Assembly (NCBI RefSeq): GCF_022807975.1
Contig: NZ_CP094358.1
Coordinates: 4,060,171 to 4,124,170, forward strand
DNA: 64,000 nucleotides
Reading direction: 5' to 3'
DNA from: Abyssalbus ytuae
Lineage (GTDB): Bacteria > Bacteroidota > Bacteroidia > Flavobacteriales > Flavobacteriaceae
Made by a program: the position numbers and the translations under genes. The notes under the pieces are model-generated. The model was not told the origin of the DNA. It was given only the letters and a program-made list of their open reading frames with translations, and searched no databases. This document shows, in pieces, positions 46,375 to 55,810 of this stretch; positions within the stretch are counted from its first letter, which is position 1; the number at the start of each line of letters is the position of its first letter.

Positions 46375-46791
46375 ATGGATGAGAGAGCAGAACAATTTTT
46401 AGAGTCTAAACATATACGTGTTACTGCTATGCGGTTACTTATTTTTAAATTTCTTTCGGATAAGAAGACAGCCGTTGCATTAACCGACATTGAAAATTCT
46501 TTTGAAAAAGCAGATAGAACTACCTTATACCGTACTATAAAAACATTTGAAGAAAAAAGAATTGTTCACCAAATTGATGATGGTACAGGAATTGTAAAAT
46601 ACGCTTTATGTGAAAAAGGATGTAAATGTATAATAGAAAAAGATTTACATGTGCATTTTCACTGTAATCAATGTGATAAAACCCTCTGCCTTACTGAACA
46701 CAAAATACCCCATATAAGACTCCCTGAAGGCTATGTTTCGGAAAATATAAATCTGGTCGTAAAAGGTATATGCAATAAATGTAGCGATTAA
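46375..46791 (+). CDS. Fur-family transcriptional repressor (Zur-like candidate)
   Basis: 138 residues from ATG 46375 (MDERAEQFLESKHIRVTAMR). The longer frame from GTG 46297 adds 26 unlike residues across a terminator. Winged helix (ALTDIENSFEKADRTTLYRTI) then the metal/dimer domain: HVHFHCNQCDKTLCLTEHKI and the structural Cys pair CNKC near the end, pairing with CNQC. His-rich dimer site intact. The next gene encodes a P1B metal ATPase, so zinc control (Zur) or a related metal role is plausible but inferred. Its stop codon lies inside a large hairpin. Confidence 0.85.
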   Translation: MDERAEQFLESKHIRVTAMRLLIFKFLSDKKTAVALTDIENSFEKADRTTLYRTIKTFEEKRIVHQIDDGTGIVKYALCEKGCKCIIEKDLHVHFHCNQCDKTLCLTEHKIPHIRLPEGYVSENINLVVKGICNKCSD

Positions 46792-46830
46792 TAATGCAAT
46801 TCCATTGCACGTTTATTAATCGCATTTTTG
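46784..46830 (+). terminator. Long hairpin over the fur stop codon, terminator and possible operator
   Basis: GCGATTAATAA...TTATTAATCGC form 11-bp outer arms and TGCAA...TTGCA an inner stem, 46784-46823, followed by ATTTTTG. The left arm includes the fur stop codon. It looks like an intrinsic terminator; the dyad just upstream of the metal ATPase could also bind the regulator. Confidence 0.65.
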
Positions 46831-46849
46831 TACGGAAGCATATATCATT

Positions 46850-48775
46850 ATGGACAAAAAGAAGATAAATTTAAAAGATCCAACATCTCGTGAGAATTCA
46901 CATTCCAGATTCGGCCGGTCTTTTCAACTTTCAAAGAACTTAAAAAAATATTTTCCGGCAATTATAAGTCTGATACTGCTGCTGACGGGAATTTTGATAA
47001 ATGATTTAATCCAAGAACCTGTTAAAATAATCTGGTATATTCTTGTTTATATGCCGGTAGGCTTTCCGGTTATAAAAGAGGGGTGGAAAAATATTCTGAA
47101 AGGGAATTTTTTTACTGAATTTTTTTTAATGTCTGTGGCTACAATTGGGGCTTTTGCAATTGGTGAATATCCTGAAGCTGTAGCAGTAATGCTGTTTTAT
47201 TCAATAGGAGAGTTGTTTCAAAGTGCTGCTGTTACCAAAGCTAAAAATAACATAAAAAGTTTGCTTGATGTGAGGCCCAAAGAAGCCAGGACTTATAAAA
47301 ATGGAAAAATAGTAAAAATGGTACCTGAAAAGGTAGAAATAGGAGATAAAATTCAGGTAAGGGCAGGAGAGAAGGTTGCTTTAGATGGAGTTTTACTTTC
47401 TGAGAAAGCTTCTTTAAATACGGCTGCCATAACAGGTGAAAGCAAACCTGATGTTTTGAAAAAAGGAGAACAAGTATATGCCAGCAGCATAAATCTGGAG
47501 AATGTTATTGAAGTTGAAGTTACTAAAAAATTTGAGGATAGTTCAATTGCCCGTATTCTTCATATGGTGCAAACTGCAACTACGCGCAAATCTAAAACAG
47601 AACTCTTTATACGAAAATTTGCAAAAGTTTATACGCCCATAGTTGTATTTACAGCTGTAGGCTTAACTTTCGTTCCTTATCTTTTTACTGATGATTATGT
47701 TTTTACCGATTGGCTTTACCGGGCCCTTATTTTTTTGGTTGTTTCTTGTCCCTGTGCCTTGATAATATCAATCCCATTAGGATATTTTGGTGGTTTGGGA
47801 GCAGCTTCAAAAAACTGTATCCTTTTTAAAGGTGCTTCATTTTTAGATGCTATTACTAAAATAACGACGTTGGTAACAGATAAAACCGGGACGCTTACAA
47901 AAGGTGTTTTTAAAGTAAAAAGTATAAAGGCGATTGATATTGATGAAACTGAACTGATGCGATATTTACAGGCTATTGAAGAACAATCAACTCACCCTAT
48001 AGCAAAAGCCATATTGACCCGTAACGGAAAAAGCATTTACAAAGCTCAGGAAGTAACTGAAATTGCCGGAAAAGGACTAAAAGGAAGAGTGAATAATAAA
48101 AAGATTCTGGCAGGGAGTAGTGAATTAATGAAGTCACATAATGTGCATTTGCCCCGGAAATTGAGTGAAATAGTAGAATCGGTAGTGTTTGTTGCGATAG
48201 ATAATCATTTTTCCGGTTATATTATTATAGCAGATGAAGTGAAAGAAGATGCCAAAATTTTTATAGAAAAGTTGCATAAAACAGGAATAAAAGATATCAG
48301 AATGTTATCCGGAGATAAAGATTCAGTGACTCAAAAAGTAGCGCGTGAATTGGGAATTGAAAATGCCAAGGGAGGGTTATTACCCGAGGATAAACTTCAC
48401 GAAATAGAAAAAATAATTCAAATTCCGGGTGCAAAAGTAGCTTTTGTGGGAGATGGAATTAATGATGCACCAGTAATGGCTGCTAGTCATGTAGGCATTG
48501 CTATGGGAGGTTTGGGAAGTGATGTGGCTATTGAAACTGCTGATGTAATTATTCAAACCGATCAGCCTTCTAAAATAGTTCAGGCCGTTAAAATAGGAAG
48601 AGCGACACGTAAGGTTGTATGGCAAAATATGGTATTGGCCTTTGGAGTTAAGCTTATTGTGCTTGCTCTTGGAGCCGGCGGATTAGCAACTATGTGGGAA
48701 GCTGTTTTTGCTGATGTAGGGGTAGCTTTACTGGCTATTTTGAATGCAGTTAGATTGCAACGAATGAGTTTTTAA
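46850..48775 (+). CDS. P1B-type heavy-metal-translocating ATPase (Zn/Cd/Pb-like)
   Basis: 641-residue inner-membrane ATPase exporting soft metals. No N-terminal HMA metal-binding domain; it begins with a short charged tail before the first helices. TGES motif in ITGESKPDVL, ion-binding CPC in VSCPCALIISIP (about 301), phosphorylated Asp in DKTGTLTKG (about 344), HP locus in STHPIAKAI and hinge GDGINDAPVMAASHVGIAMG (about 534). CPC with downstream Lys/Asp-type residues points to Zn2+/Cd2+/Pb2+ rather than copper, but this is inference. Likely controlled by the adjacent Fur-family protein. Confidence 0.92.
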   Translation: MDKKKINLKDPTSRENSHSRFGRSFQLSKNLKKYFPAIISLILLLTGILINDLIQEPVKIIWYILVYMPVGFPVIKEGWKNILKGNFFTEFFLMSVATIGAFAIGEYPEAVAVMLFYSIGELFQSAAVTKAKNNIKSLLDVRPKEARTYKNGKIVKMVPEKVEIGDKIQVRAGEKVALDGVLLSEKASLNTAAITGESKPDVLKKGEQVYASSINLENVIEVEVTKKFEDSSIARILHMVQTATTRKSKTELFIRKFAKVYTPIVVFTAVGLTFVPYLFTDDYVFTDWLYRALIFLVVSCPCALIISIPLGYFGGLGAASKNCILFKGASFLDAITKITTLVTDKTGTLTKGVFKVKSIKAIDIDETELMRYLQAIEEQSTHPIAKAILTRNGKSIYKAQEVTEIAGKGLKGRVNNKKILAGSSELMKSHNVHLPRKLSEIVESVVFVAIDNHFSGYIIIADEVKEDAKIFIEKLHKTGIKDIRMLSGDKDSVTQKVARELGIENAKGGLLPEDKLHEIEKIIQIPGAKVAFVGDGINDAPVMAASHVGIAMGGLGSDVAIETADVIIQTDQPSKIVQAVKIGRATRKVVWQNMVLAFGVKLIVLALGAGGLATMWEAVFADVGVALLAILNAVRLQRMSF

Positions 48776-48899
48776 AAGTAATATACCGTGTAATCAAATT
48801 TATGAAGTTAAAGATATAATCTATTGAGTCAGAAATTTTTTTTGTCTGTCCTTACTTTTAGTTTAAGAAATATATTACTAACTAAAAACAACTAGTATA

Positions 48900-51050
48900 A
48901 TGGCAAAACAAAAAAGTAATGCAAAGGGAAAGACAGGAAGTTCAAAAATTGACATGTTGCAAACTCATATGATAGATGCTGAAGGAAAAACTTTTACTAC
49001 CAGACAAGGTGTAAAAATAAATAACACCAATCACTCACTTAAGGCAGGGGTAAGGGGATCTACTTTATTAGAAGACTTCATATTGAGGGAAAAAATTCAA
49101 AATTTTGATCATGAACGTATTCCAGAGCGAATTGTACATGCAAGAGGTAGTGGAGCTCATGGATATTTTGAATTATATGAAGATTTAAGTGAATACACCA
49201 AAGCCGGGATTTTTACCGATACCTCACGTAAAACTCCTGTGTTTGTACGGTTTTCTACCGTTGCAGGGTCTAAAGGTTCTACTGATTTGGCAAGAGATGT
49301 ACGAGGCTTTGCTACAAAGTTTTATACTGAAGAAGGTACCTGGGACTTAGTTGGAAACAATATGCCGGTATTCTTCATTCAGGATGCAGCCAAATTTCCC
49401 GATTTAATTCATGCGGTAAAACCTGAGCCTAATAATGATATTCCGCAGGCTGCTTCGGCACACGATACTTTTTACGATTTTGTTTCACTTACTACCGAAA
49501 CACTTCATAATCATATATGGGTAATGAGTGACAGGGCTATACCACGTAGTTTTCGTATGATGGAAGGTTTTGGTATTCATACTTTCAGATTAATAAATGA
49601 AAAAGGCGAAGCACATTTTGTAAAGTTTCACTGGAAACCAAAATTGGGAGTACATTCAGTAACCTGGGATGAAGCGGTAAAAATAAGTGGTGCAGATTCT
49701 GATTTTCACAGGAGGGACTTATGGAATGCCATAGAATCCGGTAACTATCCGGAATGGGAGTTGGGCATGCAAATTGTTCCTGAAAAAGATGAACACAACT
49801 TTGAATTCGACTTACTTGACCCAACCAAGTTAATACCGGAAGAAACGGTACCGGTAAAAATTGTGGGTAAAATGGTACTCAACAGAAATCCTGAAAACTT
49901 TTTTGCCGAAACCGAACAAGTAGCTTTTTTACCGGATAATATTATACCAGGTATCGATTTTTCAAACGATCCTTTATTGCAGGGAAGACTATTTTCTTAC
50001 CGGGACACTCAGTTGTCAAGGTTAGGAAGTCCTAATTTTCATCAAATCCCCATAAATCGCCCGGTAGTAAATACCTATAACAATCAACGTGATGCGCATA
50101 TGCAAATGGATATTCCAAAAGGGAATACAGCATATTTTCCAAATTCTATCGGAGGAGGGTGTCCACATTTAGCTAAAATAGCTGAAGGAGGCTTTTCCTC
50201 TTACCAGGAGCGAATTGATGCCAAAAAGATAAGAGCAAGGAGTGAAAGTTTTAAAGATCATTTTTCACAACCTGCATTATTTTACAGAAGTTTAGCCAAT
50301 TGGGAAAAAATGCATGTGGCCAATGCCTATGCCTTTGAGTTAGGCAAATGTACCTACGACCATATAAAAGAAAGAATGCTCTGGATTATTGCCCAGATTG
50401 ATGAGGAATTAGCTAAAACAGTAGCTGAAAAAATAGGAATGAAAATACCAAAAAGTATTGAAAAACCTATAAATCAGGCAATCGGGCCGGATGATAATGT
50501 GGAAGATTATCAACCAGGGAAAAAGAAAATATACCTGGAAAAATCTGCTGCATTAAGTCAGGATAATACTGTTTTTGATACTATACAAACACGACAAATA
50601 GCTTTTCTTTTAGCAGATGGTTTTAGTATGAAAGATTTCAGTAGTATGAAAAAGGCCCTGGAAAAAGAAAAAGCAATGGTAAAATTGATTGCTCCTCATG
50701 GGGGAACAGTGAAATGTGACGAAGGTATGGAACATAAAGTAGATGCTTCAATTATGACAACAGAGAGTGTGTTATTTGATGCTGTTTATATTCCCGGGGG
50801 TAAAAAGTCGGTAAACAAACTTCTGGAAGAAGCAAAATATATAAAATTTATAAATGAGGCCTTTAAGCATTGCAAAGCTATTGCAGTCAATGATGAAGGA
50901 GAAGAATTGCTTAATAAGAGTTTTGTGAAGGATTACAAAGAAGATGATGAAGCAATACTTATTAATAAAAAACCACAGCAATTTATTAAAACTGTTGCTA
51001 AACACCGCAACTGGAAACGTATGGAAAAAACAAAAAATATTCCGGTTTAA
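48900..51050 (+). CDS. katE: Large-subunit catalase (HPII type)
   Basis: 716-residue clade 2 catalase breaking down H2O2. Distal His in RIVHARGSGAHGYFE (about 80), Asn in LVGNNMPVFFIQDAAKFPD (about 153), haem-ligand Tyr in LFSYRDTQLSRLGSPNF (about 367). After the core a C-terminal DJ-1/PfpI-like domain is present (about 560-700: RQIAFLLADGFS; LIAPHGGTVKCDEG; DAVYIPGGKKSVNKL). The length fits this long form rather than the usual 480-residue catalases. Cytosolic. Monocistronic with a shared terminator downstream. Confidence 0.93.
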   Translation: MAKQKSNAKGKTGSSKIDMLQTHMIDAEGKTFTTRQGVKINNTNHSLKAGVRGSTLLEDFILREKIQNFDHERIPERIVHARGSGAHGYFELYEDLSEYTKAGIFTDTSRKTPVFVRFSTVAGSKGSTDLARDVRGFATKFYTEEGTWDLVGNNMPVFFIQDAAKFPDLIHAVKPEPNNDIPQAASAHDTFYDFVSLTTETLHNHIWVMSDRAIPRSFRMMEGFGIHTFRLINEKGEAHFVKFHWKPKLGVHSVTWDEAVKISGADSDFHRRDLWNAIESGNYPEWELGMQIVPEKDEHNFEFDLLDPTKLIPEETVPVKIVGKMVLNRNPENFFAETEQVAFLPDNIIPGIDFSNDPLLQGRLFSYRDTQLSRLGSPNFHQIPINRPVVNTYNNQRDAHMQMDIPKGNTAYFPNSIGGGCPHLAKIAEGGFSSYQERIDAKKIRARSESFKDHFSQPALFYRSLANWEKMHVANAYAFELGKCTYDHIKERMLWIIAQIDEELAKTVAEKIGMKIPKSIEKPINQAIGPDDNVEDYQPGKKKIYLEKSAALSQDNTVFDTIQTRQIAFLLADGFSMKDFSSMKKALEKEKAMVKLIAPHGGTVKCDEGMEHKVDASIMTTESVLFDAVYIPGGKKSVNKLLEEAKYIKFINEAFKHCKAIAVNDEGEELLNKSFVKDYKEDDEAILINKKPQQFIKTVAKHRNWKRMEKTKNIPV

Positions 51051-51061
51051 ATTAAAAGAAT

Positions 51062-51098
51062 AAACCCTTAAAGTGCAAATCTTCACTTTAAGGGTTTT
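51062..51098. terminator. Bidirectional terminator between katE and the GH8 gene
   Basis: AAACCCTTAAAGTG and CACTTTAAGGGTTT form a 14-bp perfect stem with an 8-nt loop, followed by TTATTTTG on the plus strand. It serves the convergent catalase and glycosidase genes. Confidence 0.88.
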
Positions 51099-51128
51099 AT
51101 TTTGAATACCAGATATTTCTCTTAAATT

Positions 51129-53489
51129 TTATTTTTTGATAAATTTGATTGTTTTTTTGATTCCCTGGTAATGAATTATCAATATTTTTATTCCGGAATC
51201 AATGGAAGAAATATTTAATATGCCGTCTTCAGGAATAGTTTTCTTCTCTAACAGTATTCTTCCTTCCAAATCGACAATTTTTACCGAAGCCTCTACTGCA
51301 AGTCCTTCAATATAAATAATATCATTTACCATCAGAGGATAGACACTTATTTCAGAGGAAAGTTTATCCTGTATAATTTTTGACGTCATATTACTTTGCG
51401 AGGTAATTTGCAACCAGTTAATATTATATCCGCCAACAGGAACTGCTATAGCAATTTCCTGGGCACCGGCTTCAAGGGTAACGGAGTGAGATATAGTAGT
51501 CCAGTTTTGCCAGTCACCGGTTGCAGGTACGGTAATGGTTCCGTATACAGGAGTGCCACCCGCTTTTTCCAGTTGAATGGTACCTCCTCCACTTTCACTG
51601 GCTACACGGTATTCAACTGTGTAAGTTCCTGATACGGGTAAATTAACTTCCCATACCATCCAGTCTCCTGCATCTATATATCCTATGTTTAAACCTCCTT
51701 CACTGCAATCTTCTACTTCAATGCCGCTCATGTACGTATAATCTTCTGCTTCAATTCTAGTTGAAAAACCATCATTTCCCGAATAAAGTTCCCCAAATAT
51801 CTCTATTTCCGATAGCTGTAAAATATTTCCGCTGTTATTGGTTAAATTAAACCTGTAATAACTGAACGGCTGTGAATTATTGAATTCAAAAGCCCTGGTT
51901 TGGTAACGGTCCGGAAAATCTTCTCCGGAACGGGTATCTAAAGTTGTCCAGTTAGTACCGTCATTAGAACCCAGAAAAGTCCAGTTGTAAGGATCACGAT
52001 CCGGGACATCATTAGCCGAACTGATGGTATAGCCTGTTACAATATAAGCATCGGGAACCTCGTATTGTATCCATCCGGACGCATTAAATGTTAGATATTT
52101 GGTAGTAACATCATTATCAATGAGGTTGGTAAATCCTTCATCCGGAGGATAATCTGTATATTCGGAGGTAACAGTTCCTCCTAAATCTGTAATATCTTCT
52201 CCGGCCGGATCGGGATCAGGATCAGGATTATTATCTGCTCCCGGAATCCACCAGTTTCCTGAGATGGATAGCATGGATAATAACCCGATTGCATCATTGT
52301 AGGCATCGCTACCGGATAAATTGACCAACTGGCTCCATCCTGTATTTAAAAAGGATTGATATTGGGAATCTACTGTGGCAGCGAGGGTGATAGGACCTAC
52401 AAAGGCAAGTTCACCGGTATCATTACCAATTGTTGTTCCATCTAAATTATAACCTCCGTTGAAATTTCCCGGATTACCATTTGTTGGGGAACCGGTAGCC
52501 CAGTCTAATAGTTTAGTAATAGCATTTTTTGCCTGAACAGAGCCATAATGTTGATATCCCATTGCTATACGCCATGGATAACGACATCCGTTCCAATAAT
52601 ATTTATCTGCATAACTTTCGCCAGTACCTCCACCCGAAGAGTCGGGGACAGCAGGATCATTAGTTGCAAAATCAGGAACCAGTCCTGTATTTGCTCCTGG
52701 TTTTCCTGTTCCGGTCAAATCGGCAATGCAATTATAAACTTCATTTTCTGCATTTTCCCAAAAACTGTCGCCTGTAGCATTTTTAAATGCTCTCATATGG
52801 TCAATCATCCAGTCTGATGAACGTGTTGCCCATTGGTTTGACGACCAGTCACCTAATAAAGTCCTGTAAGTTGTGTTACTAATTTCGCCGTTAGTGCCAT
52901 GAAGGGCATTAATGATCCGTTTTGCTTCATCCAGATAAGTCACGGACATACCTGAAGGCCCGCCTCCCCATTGGTCATGGGCAAGTAATAAGGAATATGC
53001 AATATCCATATCACCATCAGTAGCTGCTGATTGTCCTCCCTGCAGGGTAGAACCATTGCTGGTAATTTTCCACGACATAAAATTATTGTTCAGGTTAGAG
53101 CGAAAGCGGTTATATAATTTGTACATGCCATCAAAATATAGTTTTGCATCAGGATCGTGACCTGCCATAAGAGCCATAGTTATCATCGCATATCCGTGTT
53201 GTTCTGATACTGTGGCATCAGAAGAGGAAGGTGGATTTCCCTGTGCCAGCATATAATACTGATCGGAAGCATCAGGTGCCTGCCTCAAATAACTATTTTT
53301 ATAACTATCATATAAATTTTGGATAGCTGTGTTCATTTGAGACTGTGATACATTACTTGGCTTAATACATCCCTGAAAGTTTAATTGTTGAGGGAAAGGT
53401 TTATTTTGGGCATAAAAAAAACCTGAAACACATACAAATACTGTAAACAATACCTGTTTACAACAGGTAGCTATGTAAAACTTGTTCAT
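51129..53489 (-). CDS. Secreted GH8 glycosidase with discoidin-like, CBM6-like and T9SS sorting domains
   Basis: Glycoside hydrolase family 8 members hydrolyse beta-1,4 links of cellulose, xylan, chitosan or mixed-linkage glucan. Start ATG 53489 gives a signal peptide (MNKFYIATCCKQ to FFYAQ) and 786 residues; the frame opens 15 codons earlier. GH8 domain about 35-435 with proton-donor Glu in ATVSEQHGYAMI (about 96) and catalytic Asp in ATDGDMDIAYSLLLA (about 158-160). A discoidin/F5-8-type domain (about 450-585), a CBM6-like domain (about 590-705, RIEAEDYTYMSG) and a C-terminal T9SS type A sorting domain follow. Secreted or surface-bound. Substrate not determinable from sequence. Confidence 0.9.
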   Translation of the reverse strand: MNKFYIATCCKQVLFTVFVCVSGFFYAQNKPFPQQLNFQGCIKPSNVSQSQMNTAIQNLYDSYKNSYLRQAPDASDQYYMLAQGNPPSSSDATVSEQHGYAMITMALMAGHDPDAKLYFDGMYKLYNRFRSNLNNNFMSWKITSNGSTLQGGQSAATDGDMDIAYSLLLAHDQWGGGPSGMSVTYLDEAKRIINALHGTNGEISNTTYRTLLGDWSSNQWATRSSDWMIDHMRAFKNATGDSFWENAENEVYNCIADLTGTGKPGANTGLVPDFATNDPAVPDSSGGGTGESYADKYYWNGCRYPWRIAMGYQHYGSVQAKNAITKLLDWATGSPTNGNPGNFNGGYNLDGTTIGNDTGELAFVGPITLAATVDSQYQSFLNTGWSQLVNLSGSDAYNDAIGLLSMLSISGNWWIPGADNNPDPDPDPAGEDITDLGGTVTSEYTDYPPDEGFTNLIDNDVTTKYLTFNASGWIQYEVPDAYIVTGYTISSANDVPDRDPYNWTFLGSNDGTNWTTLDTRSGEDFPDRYQTRAFEFNNSQPFSYYRFNLTNNSGNILQLSEIEIFGELYSGNDGFSTRIEAEDYTYMSGIEVEDCSEGGLNIGYIDAGDWMVWEVNLPVSGTYTVEYRVASESGGGTIQLEKAGGTPVYGTITVPATGDWQNWTTISHSVTLEAGAQEIAIAVPVGGYNINWLQITSQSNMTSKIIQDKLSSEISVYPLMVNDIIYIEGLAVEASVKIVDLEGRILLEKKTIPEDGILNISSIDSGIKILIIHYQGIKKTIKFIKK

Positions 53490-53691
53490 GGTAAATAAGA
53501 TTTTGTTAGTTAATATTTTTTCTGAAAGATACATTTGAATTAAAACGATTTAATACAAATAATCAGACATTTATAATAAACGAATATTTTGTGTAAAATA
53601 TTCTACAGATACGTAAAAAAAATCTGAATGATTATTATCTGATATAAACTATAGTATTTTCTTTTTTACTCACAACAGTTTATAAGAGTTG

Positions 53692-55044
53692 TTAATTCTT
53701 AATTAAAATTTCAGAGATTAAAGAATCAGGGTTAATTTTATTATACCGGATGATTGTATCCGGTATAACAGGGTCTAGAGGATTTCCTCCTTTAGGTCGT
53801 TCAAGAATAAACCGTGGACATATCATTTTTAGCTGGCTGTTTTTTAAAATTTTTGATTGAATTCCACCTGTTTGCCCGTTTTTTCCTCCAGTAGGAAGAC
53901 CTACTAAGGTGGCAAAATCAAAATCTTGTACTGTATTGGCAAATAAAATAGAAGAAGAATAAGTAAAAGGACCAATTAAAACCGATACTTTACCCTGAAA
54001 TTTATAAGGTGTTTTTTCATTTACGGGGATGAACCTGTTTAATTCTCCAGTTTCAATATGGCCTACAACCTGTCCTTCGTCCCTGTATTTCAGTAATATT
54101 TTTGATTTGTATTTTGATCCCCACCTGTAAGGTTTATCTGCTATATATTTCAAAATGCCTTTCATCCACATATCATCATCGCCACCACCATTTTCACGTA
54201 TATCTATTATCAAATGTTCAATATTTTTCTCTTTAAGTTGTTTGAATACAGAATCAGTAAAACGAAAGTACCGTTCTTTATCTTTCCAGTTAAAGGATTT
54301 GAGAGTTAAAAGAGCATTTTTATTGTCAATAATCGTGAAATTAAAATTACGAGAGAATTTTTCGCGACGTTTGTAATAACCAGGTAAGGTATTGGAGCCT
54401 TTCATACTGATACTTTTTTGAGAGTTATTGCCTGATGTCATTTCAATTTTAAATTTCTTTTTTTCTCCATAAAGAAGAAGATAATGGTAAGCAAATTTTC
54501 GTTCTAAGAGTGCCTTCCTGTGTAGTTCATTGTCACCATTGATTCGCAATAACAGATCTTGAATAATTTCGCTTATTGCAATGCCATTAATGCTGGTAAT
54601 TTCCCAGGAAGTATATTTATTAGGATTATCATTGCCTAAATCACTTTTTATAAGAAGTTTGTCCTCATTAAAAACCACTTCAAACGGAAAAAGGAGGCCA
54701 TTGTTCTTTATAAAATCTTTCAGGTAGCTGGCATTAAAACTACCTGCAATAAAATGTCCATCAGATAACTGATGATTGAATTTTGATAATCGACACCAGA
54801 ATTCCAAACGGGTAAGAGGAGAATTAATGCTATTTTTAAGAGAATCAAAATTTTTATAAAAACTATCTATATCTTTAATTGTATAAGTCAGGTCAGGATG
54901 GGTGGCATGAATCCAATCAAACCATTCAGCTAAATCGGCCTTTAACTCCTCTGCAGATACTAATGAATCGTACTTTTTTATTAAATCCTGACTGAATAAT
55001 TTAAGGGTGAGTAACAGTACTAAAACTGTAAATATTTTTTTCAT
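53692..55044 (-). CDS. S41-family (tail-specific-like) peptidase
   Basis: 450 residues with a signal peptide (MKKIFTVLVLLLTLKLFSQ). C-terminal S41 protease domain: IIDIRENGGGDDDMW, GKVSVLIGPFTYSSSILFAN with the catalytic Ser, and GLPTGGKNGQTGG downstream. The N-terminal 200 residues have no PDZ domain that I can recognise. Exported serine peptidase of unknown target. It is divergent from the Lrp-type gene, with about 155 bp between. Confidence 0.85.
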   Translation of the reverse strand: MKKIFTVLVLLLTLKLFSQDLIKKYDSLVSAEELKADLAEWFDWIHATHPDLTYTIKDIDSFYKNFDSLKNSINSPLTRLEFWCRLSKFNHQLSDGHFIAGSFNASYLKDFIKNNGLLFPFEVVFNEDKLLIKSDLGNDNPNKYTSWEITSINGIAISEIIQDLLLRINGDNELHRKALLERKFAYHYLLLYGEKKKFKIEMTSGNNSQKSISMKGSNTLPGYYKRREKFSRNFNFTIIDNKNALLTLKSFNWKDKERYFRFTDSVFKQLKEKNIEHLIIDIRENGGGDDDMWMKGILKYIADKPYRWGSKYKSKILLKYRDEGQVVGHIETGELNRFIPVNEKTPYKFQGKVSVLIGPFTYSSSILFANTVQDFDFATLVGLPTGGKNGQTGGIQSKILKNSQLKMICPRFILERPKGGNPLDPVIPDTIIRYNKINPDSLISEILIKN

Positions 55045-55158
55045 GGTTTTATATATAAAAGTTTTCAGATTAAATATTATTGAGTAATAAAACTTTTTGT
55101 AAAGATATTCAGTTTAAATGTCGTTTGTAAGTGGATTCATTTAAAAAAAATTAATTTT

Positions 55159-55205
55159 ACCATTGAATCAAAGGTAAAAATATCAAAAACCTAAAAATCA
55201 ATGGT
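55159..55205 (+). promoter_or_regulatory. Inverted repeat flanking the lrp start
   Basis: ACCATTGA (55159-55166) and TCAATGGT (55198-55205) are perfect 8-bp arms 31 bp apart; the right arm includes the ATG of the Lrp-type gene. Lrp/AsnC proteins often autoregulate through such dyads, so this is a candidate autoregulatory site. Confidence 0.35.
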
Positions 55206-55614
55206 AGATAAAATAGATGTTAAGATTTTAGAAGTTTTAAAAAACAACTCACGTTTATCTTTTGCAGAAATAGGGAGAATGATTAATCTTTCGCCCTCCT
55301 CGGTAAGAGAGAGAATTCAAAAACTGGAAGACAGTCAAATTATACTCGGTTATAATGTAAATCTGAATTATAAATTGTTGGAATATGATTTGGAAGCTTT
55401 TATTTTAGTTAAAGTGTTTCATGGAAAATTAACTTCATTTTTAAATGTATTGAATCATATAGAAGAAATTGTAGAAGCACATCGTATTATAGGAAATCAA
55501 AATGTACATCTTAAAGTATTATTAAAAAATCAGATACATCTTCAGGAATTAATTGACCGCCTGATGGCTTTTGGTGATACTCAAACTTTATTAGTATTAT
55601 CAAAAGTAAAATAG
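55201..55614 (+). CDS. Lrp/AsnC-family transcriptional regulator
   Basis: 137 residues: winged HTH (MVDKIDVKILEVLKNNSRLS; EIGRMINLSPSSVRERIQKL) and the RAM ligand/oligomer domain (LEAFILVKVFHGKLTSFLN; EAHRIIGNQNVHLKVLL). Shorter than E. coli Lrp, typical of feast/famine regulators. Divergent from the S41 peptidase and convergent with the DUF4625 gene group. Confidence 0.93.
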   Translation: MVDKIDVKILEVLKNNSRLSFAEIGRMINLSPSSVRERIQKLEDSQIILGYNVNLNYKLLEYDLEAFILVKVFHGKLTSFLNVLNHIEEIVEAHRIIGNQNVHLKVLLKNQIHLQELIDRLMAFGDTQTLLVLSKVK

Positions 55615-55642
55615 GGTATTTTTTTCTCAGAAATATTATATT

Positions 55643-55673
55643 AAAAAAGGGGGCGATTAGGCCTTCCGCCCCC
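55643..55673 (-). terminator. Terminator at the end of the DUF4625 operon
   Basis: GGGGGC and GCCCCC pair around a 13-nt loop; on the minus strand the hairpin is followed by TTTTTT. It lies about 140 bp past the last DUF4625 stop, just after the 35-bp repeated block, and may also stop the convergent lrp transcript. Confidence 0.7.
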
Positions 55674-55674
55674 C

Positions 55675-55709
55675 GGCTAATTTATAATCAAGTCAATGAT
55701 TATGAAAAA
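55675..55709 (+). repeat. 35-bp block R1 (also at 61162-61196)
   Basis: GGCTAATTTATAATCAA then, after three variable bases, AATGATTATGAAAAA; 33 of 35 bases match the copy at 61162. It contains the inverted repeat ATAATCA...TGATTAT. Each copy sits beside a GC-rich hairpin after the last gene of a minus-strand group. In plus orientation ATGATTATGAAAAA opens a 16-codon frame (MIMKKLLLLLATKLLS) resembling a signal-peptide start. Confidence 0.85.
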
Positions 55710-55810
55710 ATTACTTTTATTACTTGCTACTAAACTTTTATCATAAATTAAATGATGTTATTAATAAGTTGAAAAAAGATAGGGCACAAAGTGCATTTTG
55801 TTTTTATATT

